Assembly: GCF_023015985.1 (NCBI RefSeq)
Contig: NZ_JALKAO010000002.1
Location: forward strand, 248,001-312,000
DNA length: 64,000 nt
Source: Marivita sp. S6314
GTDB taxonomy: Bacteria > Pseudomonadota > Alphaproteobacteria > Rhodobacterales > Rhodobacteraceae
Direction: 5' to 3'
The notes under the pieces are model-generated. The model searched no databases, had not been told where the DNA came from, and saw only the letters and a program-made list of their open reading frames with translations. Positions within the stretch are counted from its first letter, which is position 1. Every line of letters begins with the position of its first letter. A program made the position numbers and the translations under genes. This document shows positions 1 through 7,674 of this stretch, in pieces.

Positions 1-1011
1 CCAGATCACCGTGGGCAGCGCGGCAAGGCACAGGATCGACACCACATGCGCCACGTCGGTCCATTCCGGCCCCAGCAAAAGCGGCACATAGATCGGCGCA
101 AGAACCGCCTGCGCCACAACCAACGGCGTGAGCATCAAGAGAGAGACACCAAGCGACTGGCGCACCGCTTCATCGCGGTTTCCGGACGCACACAGGTGCG
201 GAAAAAGGACCACGGAGAACGCCTGGGTAAACGAGGTGGCCAGACCCAGACCCGCGTTGAAGGCCATGAAGTAGATGCCCAGGCTTTCCGCCCCCAGAAG
301 CGCGCCGACAATCAGCTTGTCGGACTGCAACCGCAACACCTTGACCATCTCTGTGCCAAGCACCGCCCAGCCATAGGTGACAAAGGGTCGGATCGGGGCA
401 TGTCCAGCCGTGGCCACAGGTGTCCAGGGGCGCAGCCTGCGCATCAGGACCAGCCAGATCGGGGCCGACAGAACGCGCGGCAGCACAAGGGTCAACGGCG
501 ATGGCCAGACCAGCGCAAGCACGACGGTCAGCGCATTGGCCCCAACCACCTGCCCTCCGGCAATCGCTGCGGTCTGGCGCAGCTTGCCTTCGCGCATCGC
601 CAGCGCCGCCTGCACAAGACCGGCCGGCATGAACAGGTATTCAAGCGCCAGAAGCGCCAGCAGCGCGCCCAGCATCGGATTGCCGAAAAAGGCCAGCGCG
701 GCGGCGATCAGGCATTGCAGTACAAACAGCCCGCCACACCACGCAAAGAAGATCCGGCGCGCTGTGGCACATGTGCGCTCCAGCGCGTCATCACTGGCAG
801 AAATGATCTTCTGGCCAACGCCGTTTTCTGTCAGCGCCTTCAGGATATCCCCCGACGCCAACGCAGCAGCCGCGATGCCAATGGCCTCGGGGCTCATCGT
901 GCGGGCGACGGCGATTACCACCAACAGGCGCGATGCTTTTGCGGCAGCTTCCGACGCCGCATAGGCAATCAGCTGAGCTGTGAATTCTGAAGGTCTGGCA
1001 AAGGCGATCAT
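1..1011 (-). CDS. Oligosaccharide flippase (Wzx-like), 3' end outside the window
   Basis: A long open frame enters from the left edge and begins at an ATG at 1011, giving 337 codons without a stop. The translation is almost entirely hydrophobic helices separated by short basic loops, with the layout of the polysaccharide transporter (PST/MurJ-MATE-like) family that flips undecaprenyl-linked repeat units across the inner membrane. An early basic segment (RTMSPEAIGIAA, about residues 33-44) matches the usual start of TM helix 2 in these flippases. Its neighbours are EPS genes, which supports an EPS role. A palindromic operator candidate lies 105 bp upstream. The family call is good; the substrate is unknown and the C-terminus is not visible. 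Confidence 0.82.
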   Translation of the reverse strand, partial: MIAFARPSEFTAQLIAYAASEAAAKASRLLVVIAVARTMSPEAIGIAAAALASGDILKALTENGVGQKIISASDDALERTCATARRIFFAWCGGLFVLQCLIAAALAFFGNPMLGALLALLALEYLFMPAGLVQAALAMREGKLRQTAAIAGGQVVGANALTVVLALVWPSPLTLVLPRVLSAPIWLVLMRRLRPWTPVATAGHAPIRPFVTYGWAVLGTEMVKVLRLQSDKLIVGALLGAESLGIYFMAFNAGLGLATSFTQAFSVVLFPHLCASGNRDEAVRQSLGVSLLMLTPLVVAQAVLAPIYVPLLLGPEWTDVAHVVSILCLAALPTVIW

Positions 1012-1115
1012 GTCGGGTCCAAGCGGTGAGGTCGGTTTCGCCGCCTGTTCTATGCTCCACCGCGATCCGCGTCGCCTGCGCCTCCGGACAGTTTGGGCCC
1101 CAGTTAGGAGAGCGA

Positions 1116-1133
1116 CCTATCCCAAGGGATAGC
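1116..1133. promoter_or_regulatory. EPS palindrome, copy 1
   Basis: CCTATCC-CAAG-GGATAGC, 13 of 14 arm positions agreeing with the consensus CCTATCC-N4-GGATAGG. It sits in the 179-bp gap upstream of the flippase gene. A second, looser dyad (GTCCC...GGGA) lies near 1178-1192, resembling one beside copy 3. Confidence 0.6.
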
Positions 1134-1190
1134 AGATCAATCCGGAAAGGCGCGGCGGGTGTGCCGCCACTTTCCCATGCAGGGACGTGT

Positions 1191-3737
1191 TCAGGAATCG
1201 ATGGTCGATTTGGTACTGTCCCAAACCGCCTGCAGACGGTGAACCACGTCGCGCAGCGCGTCCCGGTCGCCGGTCTTTGCCGTCGTCTCAACAGCGATCA
1301 ACGCGTCGCGGAACGCCAGCGCGTCAAACACCGCCGCACTGCCCGCAACCTTGTGCGCCTCTGCGGCAAGCGACCCGAGGTCCGCGTCCTGCAAACGCGC
1401 GTCCAGACCATGGACAAGGGCCTCTGCCTCTTTCAGGAAGCGCGATTGCAACCGGTCATAGGCCGCGTCCCCAAGGTTCTGACGCATTACAGCCCGTTCG
1501 GACACCGGCATGGTGGTCCCAGTGCGAGGCCCGGACCGATGCGTGACCTCGGCCAGCGCCTGCCGCAGCGCGTCGATTGAAATCGGCTTGCCGACAAAGG
1601 CATCCATACCCGCCGCCCTGAACCCATCCACCGCATCGGGCAGCACGTTGGCAGACACCGCCAGGATCGGCACGTCCCGCGACGGGCCATCCCCCGCCCG
1701 AATATTGCGCGTGGCTGTTGGGCCATCCATGACCGGCATGCTGATATCCATCAGGATGGCGTCAAACCGGCGGGCCTGCGCGGCGTCTACACCCGCCTTG
1801 CCATTCTGTGCCGTTGTCACGGAATGCCCGTCCAGTTCCAGCATGTTGCAAATGACTTCGAGATTGATCTCGTTGTCTTCGACCACCAAGAGATCAAGCG
1901 CCGCCTGATCGGTCGATACATCCTGACCAGCATCGTGGTCTTCCAGCGCGGCAACCTGTTTGAACGGAAGGCGCACCCAGAAAACACTGCCCTCCCCCAG
2001 TTCGCTTTCGACCCCCAGTTCCCCGCCCATGGCATCGGCAAACCGACGCGCGATGCCAAGGCCCAGACCTGTGCCTTCGGTCTTGCGCCCGATGGATGCG
2101 TCATGGGTGTGGAAGTCGTCAAACACCCGCTCGATATCAGCCTCGGCAATCCCGACACCGGTGTCGATGATGCGGAACTCATACATAAAGGTGTGCGCCG
2201 CGACCTTCTCGGACACTTCGACTTCCAGAGTCACGCGCCCGTTTTCAGTGAATTTGATCGCATTCCCGACAAGGTTCAGCAGGATTTGCTCCAACCGCTG
2301 TTTGTCGGCAGAGACCCACGGTTTCACCGGACCAAGCCATTGCCATTCGATAACCGTTCCGCGCGATGCAGCGTGCCCGCTTTGACCGTCAACCAGATCC
2401 TGCAGCACCGTGTTCAGATCAAAAGGCTGTGCGACAATGGAAAGTTTGCCCGCCTCGAAACGCGCGATATCCAGCACGGAATCCACGTGTTTCAGCAACA
2501 CATTGCCCGAGATGCCCATGTTATGGACAAATCGGGACTGTTCCTTGGTCAGCCGCGAATTTTTGAGAAGCGACAGGTTTCCCAACAACCCGTTCAGCGG
2601 GGTGCGGATTTCGTGGCTCATCACCGTCAGAAAATCCGCCTTGGCCTTTTCGCCCGCAAGCGCCCGGTCGCGGGCCGAAATCAGTTCCTGTTCGGCCTTC
2701 ACGCGATGCGAAGTGTCCCGGATGAACCCGATGACAATCTCTGCGTCGCCGTCAAAGGCCGATTGCAGCACCAGTTCCACCGGAAAAATATCGCCATTTG
2801 CGCGCATCGCCTCAAGCTGAACCCGCCCCTTGCCCACAACATGACGGTCCCCGCCGCGCTGCATGCGCTCCATGCCCGTATTATGCGCGTCCCGCAAATG
2901 GTCCGGCACGATCAGATCCCCGATTGGCTTGCCCCGAACCTCTTCGACATCATACCCGAAAATCGACACCGCCGCGGCGTTGAACTCAATCACATGACCT
3001 TTGGAATTCACCACGATCACCGCGTCCAGCGACGCTGAAAGGATCGTATTGATCCGGTGGTTTGATTGCCGCAATTGGCTGCTGCGTTTCTGGATGATCC
3101 GGTTGATGTAAAGCAGGTAAACGCTCAGCGCGGCCAGGGCGAGGAACAAGGCGAACGTCAGAATGGCCAACCGTGCCAGCGTGTCGCTGGTTTCCAAACG
3201 GCGCGCATCGGACAGACGGGCAAAGTACGACAGGCCCGACACCGACAGCGCCCTGACATCTTCGTTCAGGGCGTCGGCCTGCTGCCAAAGGGTTTCGGCC
3301 TCAGCCGCCAAAACCGCGTCAGGCCCATCAATAAGCGGGATCGTCTGGTCAAGATACCCGGTGACCCATCCCAAAGGTTCTGCAAATGCAAGGTCTTGCC
3401 GAAGATTGGCGAACAGCTGCGATTGGCGCAGCGTGTCGATGCGGCTGTAGAACACGTCGAACTGCAAGCGCAGCGCATTCAGATCATCAGCCCGCGTTTC
3501 AGGGTCAATCCCCGCATGCGCGATATGCTCTGCCGCATTGAGAAAGGACAGGTATTCCACCTCGACCTGTGTCAACGTCCATTGCACGTTGTCCGAACTC
3601 GCTGAGCGTTGTTGTTCAAGGTCCAGCATGACCTCGCGCCCCAGAAACAGCGTCACAACAAATGTCGCAAACAGGCCAAAGCCGATGAGTCCTGCGACCC
3701 ACCGGCGTTTGCGTTTGTACCCAGAAGACTTGGCCAT
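1191..3737 (-). CDS. Hybrid sensor histidine kinase (PAS-HisKA-HATPase-REC-Hpt)
   Basis: An 848-residue membrane sensor kinase. Visible in order: TM helix at about 13-33, a periplasmic helical region to about 187, TM helix at about 188-210, a PAS domain at about 235-355, the HisKA box with the phospho-accepting His in SHEIRTPLNG (about 385), the ATPase with its N and G boxes (LVGNAIKFTE, TGLGLGIA), a receiver domain with Asp in ILMDISMPVMDG, and a C-terminal Hpt domain with EAHKVAGSAA. This is a full phosphorelay in one chain, as in BarA/ArcB-type kinases. The ATG at 3737 is chosen over an upstream in-frame start at 3812, which would overlap the preceding gene; AAGGGG lies 9 nt before it. It follows the exported protein gene by 41 bp, suggesting one operon. 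The LuxR regulator at 6949 is a plausible phosphate acceptor, by inference only. Confidence 0.9.
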   Translation of the reverse strand: MAKSSGYKRKRRWVAGLIGFGLFATFVVTLFLGREVMLDLEQQRSASSDNVQWTLTQVEVEYLSFLNAAEHIAHAGIDPETRADDLNALRLQFDVFYSRIDTLRQSQLFANLRQDLAFAEPLGWVTGYLDQTIPLIDGPDAVLAAEAETLWQQADALNEDVRALSVSGLSYFARLSDARRLETSDTLARLAILTFALFLALAALSVYLLYINRIIQKRSSQLRQSNHRINTILSASLDAVIVVNSKGHVIEFNAAAVSIFGYDVEEVRGKPIGDLIVPDHLRDAHNTGMERMQRGGDRHVVGKGRVQLEAMRANGDIFPVELVLQSAFDGDAEIVIGFIRDTSHRVKAEQELISARDRALAGEKAKADFLTVMSHEIRTPLNGLLGNLSLLKNSRLTKEQSRFVHNMGISGNVLLKHVDSVLDIARFEAGKLSIVAQPFDLNTVLQDLVDGQSGHAASRGTVIEWQWLGPVKPWVSADKQRLEQILLNLVGNAIKFTENGRVTLEVEVSEKVAAHTFMYEFRIIDTGVGIAEADIERVFDDFHTHDASIGRKTEGTGLGLGIARRFADAMGGELGVESELGEGSVFWVRLPFKQVAALEDHDAGQDVSTDQAALDLLVVEDNEINLEVICNMLELDGHSVTTAQNGKAGVDAAQARRFDAILMDISMPVMDGPTATRNIRAGDGPSRDVPILAVSANVLPDAVDGFRAAGMDAFVGKPISIDALRQALAEVTHRSGPRTGTTMPVSERAVMRQNLGDAAYDRLQSRFLKEAEALVHGLDARLQDADLGSLAAEAHKVAGSAAVFDALAFRDALIAVETTAKTGDRDALRDVVHRLQAVWDSTKSTIDS

Positions 3738-3778
3738 CGTCTGCGGCCCCTTGTTGTTCGGGTCTCCGACCCCGGACG

Positions 3779-4285
3779 CTATTCGGCGATTTCGATCCTG
3801 TCGAGTTGCCAAATGCTGCGCGAGTAGATCACCTCGGCCCGGAATGCCGGGTCGCTGTCATAGGGGTAGACGATCCAAAGCGGCCCTTTCTGGCGGCGGG
3901 ACATTGCGGCCCCGTCCATTTCGTAGGCGATCAAGGGAGCGGACTCCGTCACCGTTTCAACCGGGATCTCGACCGTGTAGTCATTGATGGCACTGGCCAG
4001 CACGGTTTTGCCATCCGCATCGACGGCCTCAAGCAAGGCCTTGAGCGGGACGCCCACAAATGTCTTTTCGCCTTCGGTCCAAATGGTGCTGGTCTGATAT
4101 GTGCCTGCGGGCATGACCTTGAGCATATCCATATCAAATACAGCCGCACCATCCTGATTGGTGACACCGACCTGCCCGGAGACCGTCAAAACGACGTCCC
4201 CCGTGGGCGGGGAGAGAGGGTCGGCCCAGACTGCGCCAACGAAAAGCGTGTAAAGGCATGCAACGAGACCAATGAATTTTCGCAT
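3779..4285 (-). CDS. Exported protein with oxidoreductase molybdopterin-binding (SUOX-like) fold
   Basis: 168 residues starting with a signal peptide (hydrophobic core LVACLYTLFVGAV, cleavage near VWA-DP). The mature part has the spacing of the small molybdopterin-binding-fold proteins common in Rhodobacteraceae: a beta-rich start, FDMDML, STIWTEG, FVGVPLKALLE, a conserved NDYTVEIP and a C-terminal KGPLWIVYPYD...RSIWQL block. I see no cysteine that could ligate molybdenum, so catalysis is doubtful and a binding or sensing role is more likely. A GGAGG precedes the ATG at 4285. Palindrome copy 2 is 77 bp upstream, and the sensor kinase follows, so this may be the periplasmic partner of that kinase. 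That partnership is inferred from position. Confidence 0.72.
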   Translation of the reverse strand: MRKFIGLVACLYTLFVGAVWADPLSPPTGDVVLTVSGQVGVTNQDGAAVFDMDMLKVMPAGTYQTSTIWTEGEKTFVGVPLKALLEAVDADGKTVLASAINDYTVEIPVETVTESAPLIAYEMDGAAMSRRQKGPLWIVYPYDSDPAFRAEVIYSRSIWQLDRIEIAE

Positions 4286-4361
4286 ATCGTCCTCCGTGAG
4301 AGTGTTGTGACCCTTATGCGCGCGGTCCGCGTTCAAGGGAATACGGGCATGAGGATAGCGA

Positions 4362-4379
4362 CCTATCCGAAAGGATAGG
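4362..4379. promoter_or_regulatory. EPS palindrome, copy 2
   Basis: A perfect dyad CCTATCC-GAAA-GGATAGG between the galU stop and the start of the exported protein/sensor kinase operon. Immediately left of it is a further half-site arrangement (GGATAGCGACCTATCC, 4353-4368), so the arm is repeated and two dimers might bind. Confidence 0.68.
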
Positions 4380-4387
4380 CCTCCGGG

Positions 4388-5275
4388 TCACGCCGCCTTT
4401 TGCAGCGGTGCCGTGCGCGCGGTGACGAAGTTCTGCAGCTCTGCGCCCAGATCTGGACGATCCAGTGCGAAGGCCACTGTCGCCTGCACGAACCCCTGTA
4501 CCGAGCCGCAATCGAACCGTTCGCCTTCGAAGGCAAACCCATTGACGCCCGTGCGCCCCAGATCGGCGGCAATCGCGTCGGTCAACTGGATCTCTCCACC
4601 CGACCCCGGCGCCAACGAGGACAGCCAGTCAAAGATGCTGGCTTCAAGGATATAGCGCCCCACGATGCCGGACCGGGACGGCGCACGCGCCGGGCTTGGT
4701 TTTTCGACTAGCCCTTTCAGCGATTGCACACGGCCAGTCTGGGACTTGATGTCAACCACACCGTAGGACGACAGTTTCTCGGTTGGCACGGCCTCGGTCG
4801 CCACCATGTGACCCCGCGACTGTTCGAATGCCGTCACCATCTGCGCCAGCGCCGGTTGGCGCGCACGGATCACGTCATCGGGCAGGATCACGGCAAAGGG
4901 TTCATCGCCCACCAGCCGCCGGGCCAGTGACACCGCATGCCCCAGACCACGCGCTTCGTCCTGGCGCACAAAGCTGTAGGACGCTTCGGGCAGCTTGGAC
5001 CCGCGCAATGCGGACAGGATATCATCTTTGCCCTTTTCTTCGAGCGTGCGTTCCAATGCGGGCAGCGCGCCAAAGTAGTTTTCAAGCGCCGATTTTCCGG
5101 GCGAAGTGACGAAGATGAATTCCTCGATCCCTGCCGCGCGCGCTTCGTCGACGGCGTATTGGATCAGGGGCCGGTCCACCAGGGGCAGCATTTCCTTTGG
5201 AACGGATTTGGTGGCGGGCAAAAAGCGGGTGCCAAGACCGGCAACAGGGAAGACGGCTTTGCGAACGGGTTTCAT
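4388..5275 (-). CDS. galU: UTP--glucose-1-phosphate uridylyltransferase
   Basis: A 295-residue nucleotidyltransferase that makes UDP-glucose, a precursor for EPS sugars. The N-terminal signature VFPVAGLGTRFLPATKS (residues 9-25) and the following VPKEMLPLVDRPLIQY are diagnostic of bacterial GalU. The DEARGLGHAV and LPDDVI motifs are in place, and the length is normal for the family. The ATG at 5275 has AAGGA 10 nt upstream. It lies 23 bp downstream of the glycosyltransferase gene in the same direction and is probably cotranscribed with it. Confidence 0.96.
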   Translation of the reverse strand: MKPVRKAVFPVAGLGTRFLPATKSVPKEMLPLVDRPLIQYAVDEARAAGIEEFIFVTSPGKSALENYFGALPALERTLEEKGKDDILSALRGSKLPEASYSFVRQDEARGLGHAVSLARRLVGDEPFAVILPDDVIRARQPALAQMVTAFEQSRGHMVATEAVPTEKLSSYGVVDIKSQTGRVQSLKGLVEKPSPARAPSRSGIVGRYILEASIFDWLSSLAPGSGGEIQLTDAIAADLGRTGVNGFAFEGERFDCGSVQGFVQATVAFALDRPDLGAELQNFVTARTAPLQKAA

Positions 5276-5298
5276 GTCAGTGTCCTTTCGAAAGGGGA

Positions 5299-6690
5299 TC
5301 AGTAAGCGCCACGGCCAGACACGACCGCGCGGAAGGTTAAAGCAATCAGGATGAGGTCGAGCAGAACCGAGCGGGACCGCACATAGGCCACGTCAAGGTC
5401 GATCATTTTGTCGAAGCCGATATTGGCCCGGCCCGAGACCTGCCACAGGCCGGTGATGCCGGGATTGGCCGCCAGCCGTTCCAGCGCGTGTTCTGGATAA
5501 GCCGCGACTTCCTCGGGCAAGGCCGGACGGGGACCGACGATCGACATCTCGCCCTTGATCACGTTCAGGATCTGCGGAAGCTCATCAAGCGACAACCGGC
5601 GCAGGATCTTGCCGACCCGGGTGATCCGCGGATCGCTTTTCGACTTGAAACATACACCTTCCCGGTCCGACGTCGCCAGCAACGCTGCACGACGTGCTTC
5701 GGCATCCATGTACATCGACCGGAATTTATAGACCGGGAACGGCTGACCGTTCTTGCCGATCCGCGTCTGCTTGAACAGGACCGGCCCGCGACTGTCGAGC
5801 TTGACCAGCGCCGCAACCGCCAGCATCGGCAGTGCGAGCACCGCGATGGCGCTGACCGAGATGGCAAGGTCCAGCGCCCGCTGTTTCACCCGCGTCCGGT
5901 CACGGGTCGCAAAGGCATGACGCGCGCTGCGTGCAAGGAACGTGACGTTGCCAATCAGGTAGCGACGCGCCATCCGGCGGGGCTCCATCGCAAGCCGCCA
6001 GCCCCATTCCATCCGGCAGGACCGGACGAATTTCGGCGCGCGGCGCACTTCGCCTGCGAGGAAATCAAACAACGCGCCCACCCCCATGACGAGACGGGAT
6101 GCGATCAGATCGCGGTGCGCATCAATCCAAAGCTCCTGGCGCGGAACGCCCATTGCCACAAGAACGATGTCGGCGCCGGAGGCATTGATATCCGCGATCA
6201 CATCAACCGTGCGTTCCGCCTCTTCAAACCCATCACGGGTTCCAACAATGCGCAGGCCGGGAATGTCCATGCACAACCGCTGGGCGGCGGCATTGGCAAC
6301 ACCGGGCTTGCCCCCCAGAAGGAACACCGACAATCCGCGCGACGCCGCGGCGCGCAACATCTGCGGGACCAGATCCGTTCCGTTGAGATTGGCGACAAGC
6401 CGCTGGCCGGTCATCTTGGCCGCCAGCTCGATCCCGATCCCGTCGGGCAGCACGTAGTCAGAGCGCGTGAGCGCGGCTGCATAGGCGCGGGACGCGGCCC
6501 GCGTGTTGGCGCAATGGGCGTTGAAGAAACTGACGGTCTTGCGCGGCGATGTCAGCATCGCGTCGATCACTGTGTTCGGCTTGGCATTCACCAAAGGCAG
6601 GCCAAGAACGCGCAGGGTTGGCAGGGCGGGTGTAACAAGATCGGCAGGGTGCGCATCTTGCAGCATCGTCTGGGTCGGTTCGAATTTCAT
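5299..6690 (-). CDS. Fusion of WecG/TagA/CpsF glycosyltransferase and WcaJ-type sugar-phosphate transferase
   Basis: 463 residues with two enzymes in one chain. Residues about 30-240 are a GT26 (WecG/TagA/CpsF) domain, with FFNAHCAN, LPDGIGIE and VAMGVPRQELWI. Residues about 270-463 are a polyprenyl-phosphate sugar-1-phosphate transferase, with a TM hairpin (LAISVSAIAVLALPMLAVAA) followed by KFRSMY, SLDELPQI, GPRPALPEE and PGITGLWQVSGR. The C-terminal enzyme would load the first sugar phosphate onto the lipid carrier and the N-terminal one would add a later sugar. The ATG at 6690 is preferred because the extra 61 residues of the longest frame are low-complexity and lie over the palindrome. 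The ribosome site is weak. Function of each half is firm; donor sugars are not known. Confidence 0.88.
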   Translation of the reverse strand: MKFEPTQTMLQDAHPADLVTPALPTLRVLGLPLVNAKPNTVIDAMLTSPRKTVSFFNAHCANTRAASRAYAAALTRSDYVLPDGIGIELAAKMTGQRLVANLNGTDLVPQMLRAAASRGLSVFLLGGKPGVANAAAQRLCMDIPGLRIVGTRDGFEEAERTVDVIADINASGADIVLVAMGVPRQELWIDAHRDLIASRLVMGVGALFDFLAGEVRRAPKFVRSCRMEWGWRLAMEPRRMARRYLIGNVTFLARSARHAFATRDRTRVKQRALDLAISVSAIAVLALPMLAVAALVKLDSRGPVLFKQTRIGKNGQPFPVYKFRSMYMDAEARRAALLATSDREGVCFKSKSDPRITRVGKILRRLSLDELPQILNVIKGEMSIVGPRPALPEEVAAYPEHALERLAANPGITGLWQVSGRANIGFDKMIDLDVAYVRSRSVLLDLILIALTFRAVVSGRGAY

Positions 6691-6841
6691 GTCGTGATAT
6701 CCAGCAGCTTGTGGTCGTTTTCTGCCAACAGGTGTGACAGCAAATACGCCATCGCGGCAGACGGGCGTCGGGACAGGTTCAGGAGCTTTCGGCTGACGAT
6801 TGTGCCAATCGGGAGGCAGACCCGGCGCGATTGGCACCGCG

Positions 6842-6859
6842 CCTATTCCAACGGATAGG
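6842..6859. promoter_or_regulatory. EPS palindrome, copy 3
   Basis: CCTATTC-CAAC-GGATAGG in the divergent region between the glycosyltransferase fusion (start 6690) and the LuxR regulator (start 6949). One arm position departs from perfect symmetry. A second dyad, GTCCC-ATTGT-GGGAC, follows at 6866-6880. The location would allow one site to control both directions, including autoregulation. Confidence 0.65.
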
Positions 6860-6948
6860 ACCGCCTGTCCCATTGTGGGACTTTCGCGTCCCGGACCAGA
6901 CCGCTAAGTATGGGCGCGTGTGGGTGGCTGGCGCATTGGAGGTGCCAA

Positions 6949-7563
6949 ATGAAAGTACTGATTGCGGATGATCACGAACTGATTCTGGACACGCTCGTGG
7001 CCTTTATCGAAACCGATGGCGGCATTGACGTGACCACCGCACCGGACTTTGCGACAGCCGAGGCCAAGATCAAAACCGACGGTCCGTTCGATCTCGTTCT
7101 GCTGGATCTCAACATGCCCGGCATGAACGGACTGGACGGGCTGCAAAAGGCCATCGCGATGGACAACGCTGCGCACGTTGCGTTGATCACCGGTGAGGCG
7201 TCGCGCATTCTGGCGGAAAAAGCGCTTGAACTGGGGGCGGCTGGCTTTGTGCCGAAAACCCTGCCGGCAAAATCGCTGGTCAATGCGATCAAGTTCATGG
7301 CGATGGGCGAACAATACCTGCCCGCCGGTTTCATGACGGCTGAAACCGCCGAAGACAAACACCCGCTGGCGCAAAAACTGACGGAACGCGAACGTCAGGT
7401 GCTCAAGGGGTTGACCGAAGGCAAGTCCAACAAAGAGATCGCGCGCGATCTGGATTTGTCCGAACCCACGATCAAGCTGCACGTCAAAACACTCTACCGC
7501 AAGGTTGGTGCAAGCAACCGTACGCAGGCCGCCTTGATCGCCCGCGAGGCGGGATTGTTCTGA
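6949..7563 (+). CDS. LuxR/NarL-type response regulator, probable EPS regulator
   Basis: 204 residues. Residues 1-120 are a receiver domain: acidic pair in ADDHE (8-9), phosphorylatable Asp in VLLDLNMPG (about 56), and Lys in FVPKTLP (about 105). Residues about 140-204 are a NarL/FixJ helix-turn-helix (LTERERQVLKGLTEGKSNKEIA ... KLHVKTLYRKVGA shows the family pattern). The ATG at 6949 has GGAGG 7 nt upstream and starts directly with the receiver domain. The gene is bracketed by two palindromes and lies in the middle of EPS genes, so it is the best candidate to bind them. The kinase at 1191-3737 may be its partner. Both points are inference from context. Confidence 0.92.
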   Translation: MKVLIADDHELILDTLVAFIETDGGIDVTTAPDFATAEAKIKTDGPFDLVLLDLNMPGMNGLDGLQKAIAMDNAAHVALITGEASRILAEKALELGAAGFVPKTLPAKSLVNAIKFMAMGEQYLPAGFMTAETAEDKHPLAQKLTERERQVLKGLTEGKSNKEIARDLDLSEPTIKLHVKTLYRKVGASNRTQAALIAREAGLF

Positions 7564-7564
7564 T

Positions 7565-7582
7565 CCTATCCGTTGGGATAGG
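7565..7582. promoter_or_regulatory. EPS palindrome, copy 4
   Basis: Perfect dyad CCTATCC-GTTG-GGATAGG starting 2 bp after the stop codon of the LuxR regulator and 93 bp before the Wzz-like gene. Read on the other strand, copy 3 has the same GTTG centre, so these two are the closest pair. Confidence 0.68.
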
Positions 7583-7674
7583 CCGTCACCCGAATGCGAT
7601 TGATCCTAACCAAGCGCGCGGATGACCACCAATAAACGGCGGCGTAAACCCCTTTCAAAGCAAGGGATTTACGC

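Noticed and set aside
46-990. Long plus-strand open frame opposite the flippase gene
   Set aside because: Arg/Gln/His-rich translation with no domain; it is the complementary frame of a clear membrane protein. Many other long antisense frames in this GC-rich DNA (for example 1824-3038, 5488-6858, 21342-22337, 59314-60753) were dropped for the same reason.
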